64,000 nt of DNA from assembly GCF_003951315.1 (NCBI RefSeq), contig NZ_QLJH01000002.1:175472-239471 (forward strand), in the 5' to 3' direction. The notes under the pieces are model-generated. The model did no database searches and was not told the origin of the DNA. It saw only the letters and a program-made list of their open reading frames with translations. Source of the stretch: Sphingomonas sp. S-NIH.Pt15_0812. GTDB taxonomy: Bacteria; Pseudomonadota; Alphaproteobacteria; Sphingomonadales; Sphingomonadaceae. This document shows, in pieces, positions 61,726-64,000 of the stretch. Numbering within the stretch: the stretch's first letter is position 1; the number at the start of each line of letters is the position of its first letter. A program made the translations under genes and the position numbers.

Positions 61726-62660
61726 GCCGCCTGGACGTGCCGACGATCCGGCAGGCCTATCCTGTGGCGTCGGTCGCGGCCGGCGCTGGCGTTAAGCTGC
61801 GGCCGGTCGCGGGCGAGCTGGCGGGCTGCTGTCCGTTCCATGCCGACCGTTCGCCCTCGTTCTATGTGTTCGGCGCGGGCGAGCGGTGGCATTGCTTCGG
61901 CTGCGGAGCCTCTGGAGACGTGCTGGACTTCGTGCAGCGCGCGTACAGCGTCACGATGCGGGAAGCCGCTGAGCGGCTCTGTGGAGGCAACCTGCCGCTA
62001 ATTGACGCACCCAAAGTCGATGCACGGGGCGAGCGCAACAACAGCTATGCGCTGGAGATCATCCGCGATAGCGCCCCGATCGATGGCACCCCGGCAGAGG
62101 GATATTTGCGCAGCCGAGGCATCACCTTCGCTCTGCCGCCCGCCTTGCGGTTCGCGCGCCTGAAACCGCCCAAGGATAGCGGCGTACTGGTGGCGAACGG
62201 CCCCGGCCTGTTGCCCGCCCTGGTGGCAGTGGTGTCCGGTCCCGACAGCGCGCCGGCTGGTATCCAGCGGATCTACCTGACCAGTGACGGGCGCAAGGCC
62301 GCGTCCGCTGACGGCAAGGTGAAGTTTTCGCTGGGTTTCGTGCGTGGCGGCGCGATCCGGCTGGGGCCGGTGCTGGACCATGGGCTGGTGCTGAGCGGCA
62401 GCGTGGAAGATGGCTTGTCCTTGCTGGAAATGGGCGCGCCATCCGTTTGGGCCGCGCCGGGTGAAGGCACAGTCAAGGGGATGCACCTGCCCGAGCTGGT
62501 ACGCAGCGTCGTCATCGGTGGCGATGGTGATGCGGAGGGGCGGCGTCATGCCGAGGCAGCGGCAACCGCGATCGTCAGCGGCGGGCGTGAGACGCGCATC
62601 ATCTACCCAGGCGGCAGCGCTAAGGACTTCAACGACGAGCTTAGGGAGGTGCCTGCATGA
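61722..62660 (+). CDS. CHC2/Toprim DNA primase
   Basis: 312 residues. N-terminal zinc ribbon: Cys37, His40, Cys58 and Cys61 in CCPFH and WHCFGCGASGD, as in DnaG. A Toprim domain follows: Glu229 in SGSVEDGLS and Asp268/Asp270 in IGGDGDAEGR. This is the short phage/plasmid arrangement (DUF7146-Toprim_3), lacking the DnaB-binding C-terminus of DnaG. It should prime DNA replication of the element together with the helicase encoded next, which it overlaps by ATGA. Confidence 0.93.
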   Translation: MSRLDVPTIRQAYPVASVAAGAGVKLRPVAGELAGCCPFHADRSPSFYVFGAGERWHCFGCGASGDVLDFVQRAYSVTMREAAERLCGGNLPLIDAPKVDARGERNNSYALEIIRDSAPIDGTPAEGYLRSRGITFALPPALRFARLKPPKDSGVLVANGPGLLPALVAVVSGPDSAPAGIQRIYLTSDGRKAASADGKVKFSLGFVRGGAIRLGPVLDHGLVLSGSVEDGLSLLEMGAPSVWAAPGEGTVKGMHLPELVRSVVIGGDGDAEGRRHAEAAATAIVSGGRETRIIYPGGSAKDFNDELREVPA

Positions 62661-64000
62661 GCCCCATCCCCTTCGCCGCTCGCGTCGATGACGCGCGGCC
62701 CTTCCACCCCCGGCTTAGCGCCGCCAATGGTGGGGCGGTTGAGGTCAAAGCCACCCCTTTTGTCTGGTGCGATCCCACCACGATTCCCCGCCGGCCGTGG
62801 GTGTTTGGTCATTGGCTGTTGCGCAACACCATAACCGCAGTGGTTGCGCCTGGAGGCATCGGCAAATCCTCGCTTATGGCCTCCGTTGTCCTGTCCCTGG
62901 CAACCGGCCGCCGGCTGCTTGGCAAAGACGTGTGGGGCGGTCCTAAGCGCGCTTGGTACTGGAACCTTGAAGATGACTTGGACGAGCTGAGCCGCCAGCT
63001 CCACGCCGCGGCTCTCTTCCATGGTGTAAAGCCGGAAGAGGTGGACGGCCGGCTGTTCGTAGACAGCGCCATGGATGGGGCTGGCCTATGCATTGCGGAC
63101 CAAGGCCCGGAGGGGTTCACGATACGGGAGCCTGTCGTTGAAGCTCTCACAGCAGAGTTGATTGCCCGCAAGGTGGACGTGCTGATCGTTGACCCGTTCG
63201 TGTCGAGTCACAGCGTGGACGAGAACAATAACCCGGCAATCGATGCCGTTGCGAAGCGATGGGCAAAGGTCGCCAAGGAAGCCAATTGCGCGATCGTGCT
63301 GGTACATCACAGCCGCAAGCTCCACGGCGTAAAGGTCACGACTGAGGCCTCTCGTGGTGCAGTGTCGCTCACATCGGCGGCGCGCGCCACCTTGGTTCTA
63401 AACCGCATGGACGATGCGGAAGCCAACCGCTTTGGCGTTACCGAGGATCGCGAGCGGCGGCGGCTGTTCACAGTGCAGGACGACAAGCACAATCGCAGCC
63501 CCGCCGAGGATGCGCAGTGGTTCCGGCTCGCCTCCGTCAGCTTGGGCAACGCGACCCCCGACGATCCCTATGGGGACGACGGCGATAGCATTGGCGTGGT
63601 CACCCGCTGGACGCCGCCTGACGCGTTCGAGAACGTCACCGTTGACCACCTGCGACAGATACAGGCCTTGGTTGCTGCCGGATCTTTTAAGGAAAGCGCC
63701 CAGGCTGCGGATTGGGTCGGCAAGGCAGTTGCTGAGGTGCTGGGGCTAAGTGCGTACAAGCACGACAAGTCCGACCGCTCAAAGATCAACGGGCTACTAC
63801 GTGGCTGGTTCGCCAATCGCGCCCTCATCGTAGTGGAGGAACGCGACCCGGTGAAGCGCGAGCTTAAGAAATTCGTGCGCGTCGGGACGCCTGCTGACGA
63901 CACCGCCCCACCCGCGAAAGGTGGGGCGGGGCAAGGTGGGGCAAGTGGTGCACAAAAAGCGCCCCGCCCCACCTGCCCCCCTTTAGGGGCAGGGGTGGGG
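62657..64000 (+). CDS. RepA-like hexameric helicase ATPase (AAA_25), runs off the window
   Basis: 448 codons visible, no stop before the edge. Walker A is APGGIGKSS with Lys70; residues VDVLIVDPFVSSH form the Walker B strand; LVHHSRKL and SRGAVSLTSAARATLVLNR match the sensor and Arg-finger regions of RSF1010-RepA-like helicases. A segment WYWNLEDDLDEL precedes them, also typical. The C-terminal part (KFVRVGTPADDTAP then Gly/Ala/Pro-rich) is low complexity and encodes a set of G/C palindromes. The partner of the primase. C-terminus unknown. Confidence 0.92.
   Translation, partial: MSPIPFAARVDDARPFHPRLSAANGGAVEVKATPFVWCDPTTIPRRPWVFGHWLLRNTITAVVAPGGIGKSSLMASVVLSLATGRRLLGKDVWGGPKRAWYWNLEDDLDELSRQLHAAALFHGVKPEEVDGRLFVDSAMDGAGLCIADQGPEGFTIREPVVEALTAELIARKVDVLIVDPFVSSHSVDENNNPAIDAVAKRWAKVAKEANCAIVLVHHSRKLHGVKVTTEASRGAVSLTSAARATLVLNRMDDAEANRFGVTEDRERRRLFTVQDDKHNRSPAEDAQWFRLASVSLGNATPDDPYGDDGDSIGVVTRWTPPDAFENVTVDHLRQIQALVAAGSFKESAQAADWVGKAVAEVLGLSAYKHDKSDRSKINGLLRGWFANRALIVVEERDPVKRELKKFVRVGTPADDTAPPAKGGAGQGGASGAQKAPRPTCPPLGAGVG
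63903..63991. repeat. Overlapping G/C palindromes at the end of the helicase gene
   Basis: CCGCCCCACC (63903) and GGTGGGGCGG (63920) make a 10-pair stem with a 7-base loop. GGTGGGGCGGGGC (63920-63932) also pairs with GCCCCGCCCCACC (63961-63973), a perfect 13-base inverted repeat. TGCCCC and GGGGCA (63974-63991) form a third stem. Several G-runs (GGTGGGGC repeated) could form quadruplexes. They lie inside an open frame. Confidence 0.75.

Overview
The window comes from a high-GC alphaproteobacterium of the sphingomonad group (Sphingomonas or a close relative). The evidence is the strong G/C third-position codon use, two exported proteins with C-terminal PEPxxWA-type sorting signals, short ATGA/TGATG translational overlaps, and families typical of this group (DUF2794, an OxyR with the Cys pair, a biliverdin-binding bacteriophytochrome with its heme oxygenase, a UvsE-type repair endonuclease). 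I see no rRNA, no complete tRNA and no CRISPR array.

From 1 to about 57.9 kb the DNA is ordinary chromosome. 0-10 kb: the 5' part of an exported protein cut by the window edge, a prepilin peptidase, a thiolase, a 2-hydroxyacid dehydrogenase, a glutamine amidotransferase, a nitronate-monooxygenase-like flavoprotein and a glycosyltransferase. 9.6-16 kb: a GH130-like protein, an alpha/beta hydrolase, SelO, an AstD-type aldehyde dehydrogenase and a secreted RNase T2. 16-19.6 kb: MBL hydrolase, DUF4230 protein, nadA and nadC in one direction. 19.7-21.8 kb: a BlaR1/M56 peptidase and BlaI repressor pair with two operators. 21.8-24.5 kb: fumC, two tiny glycine-rich proteins and gmk. 24.6-28.6 kb: a dicarboxylate symporter overlapping a heme oxygenase, facing a bacteriophytochrome histidine kinase. 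28.7-36.2 kb: NhaA, an exported EEP phosphatase, and a tripartite EmrAB/outer-membrane efflux operon with a palindromic operator over its promoter and a TetR gene behind it. 36.2-43.3 kb: cysE-DUF2794, a TauE/SafE exporter, oxyR followed by two fasciclin proteins, pgsA-moaD-moaE, and an LplT-like MFS protein. 43.6-57.7 kb: two PEP-CTERM proteins, a PA0069-type radical SAM protein, a second TetR with a set of TACCG..CGGTA operators, UvsE, a periplasmic aldose epimerase with a GntR/FadR regulator, a second amidotransferase, a Gfo/Idh/MocA oxidoreductase, a DUF3772 mechanosensitive channel and a threonine-aldolase-like lyase.

At about 57.96 kb the chromosome is interrupted. A 14-base fragment matching the 3' end of a tRNA-Ser (reverse strand) is followed by a tyrosine integrase and a + strand gene train of different composition that runs off the right edge: an unknown protein, a 170-base region of four consecutive hairpins, an excisionase/AlpA-like HTH protein, a terminator, then a tightly overlapping operon of three small unknown proteins, a CHC2/Toprim primase and a RepA-like hexameric helicase ATPase. 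I read this as the left end of a self-replicating integrative element (phage satellite or integrative plasmid). No capsid, tail or conjugation gene is visible in the 6 kb seen. This is the most novel part of the window; the hairpin cluster at 59932-60102 and the G/C palindromes at 63903-63991 are the best candidates for undescribed functional DNA or RNA.

Elsewhere the most informative non-coding features are paired palindromic repeats in two families, twin BlaI operators 21 bp apart, and the efflux and TetR operators.
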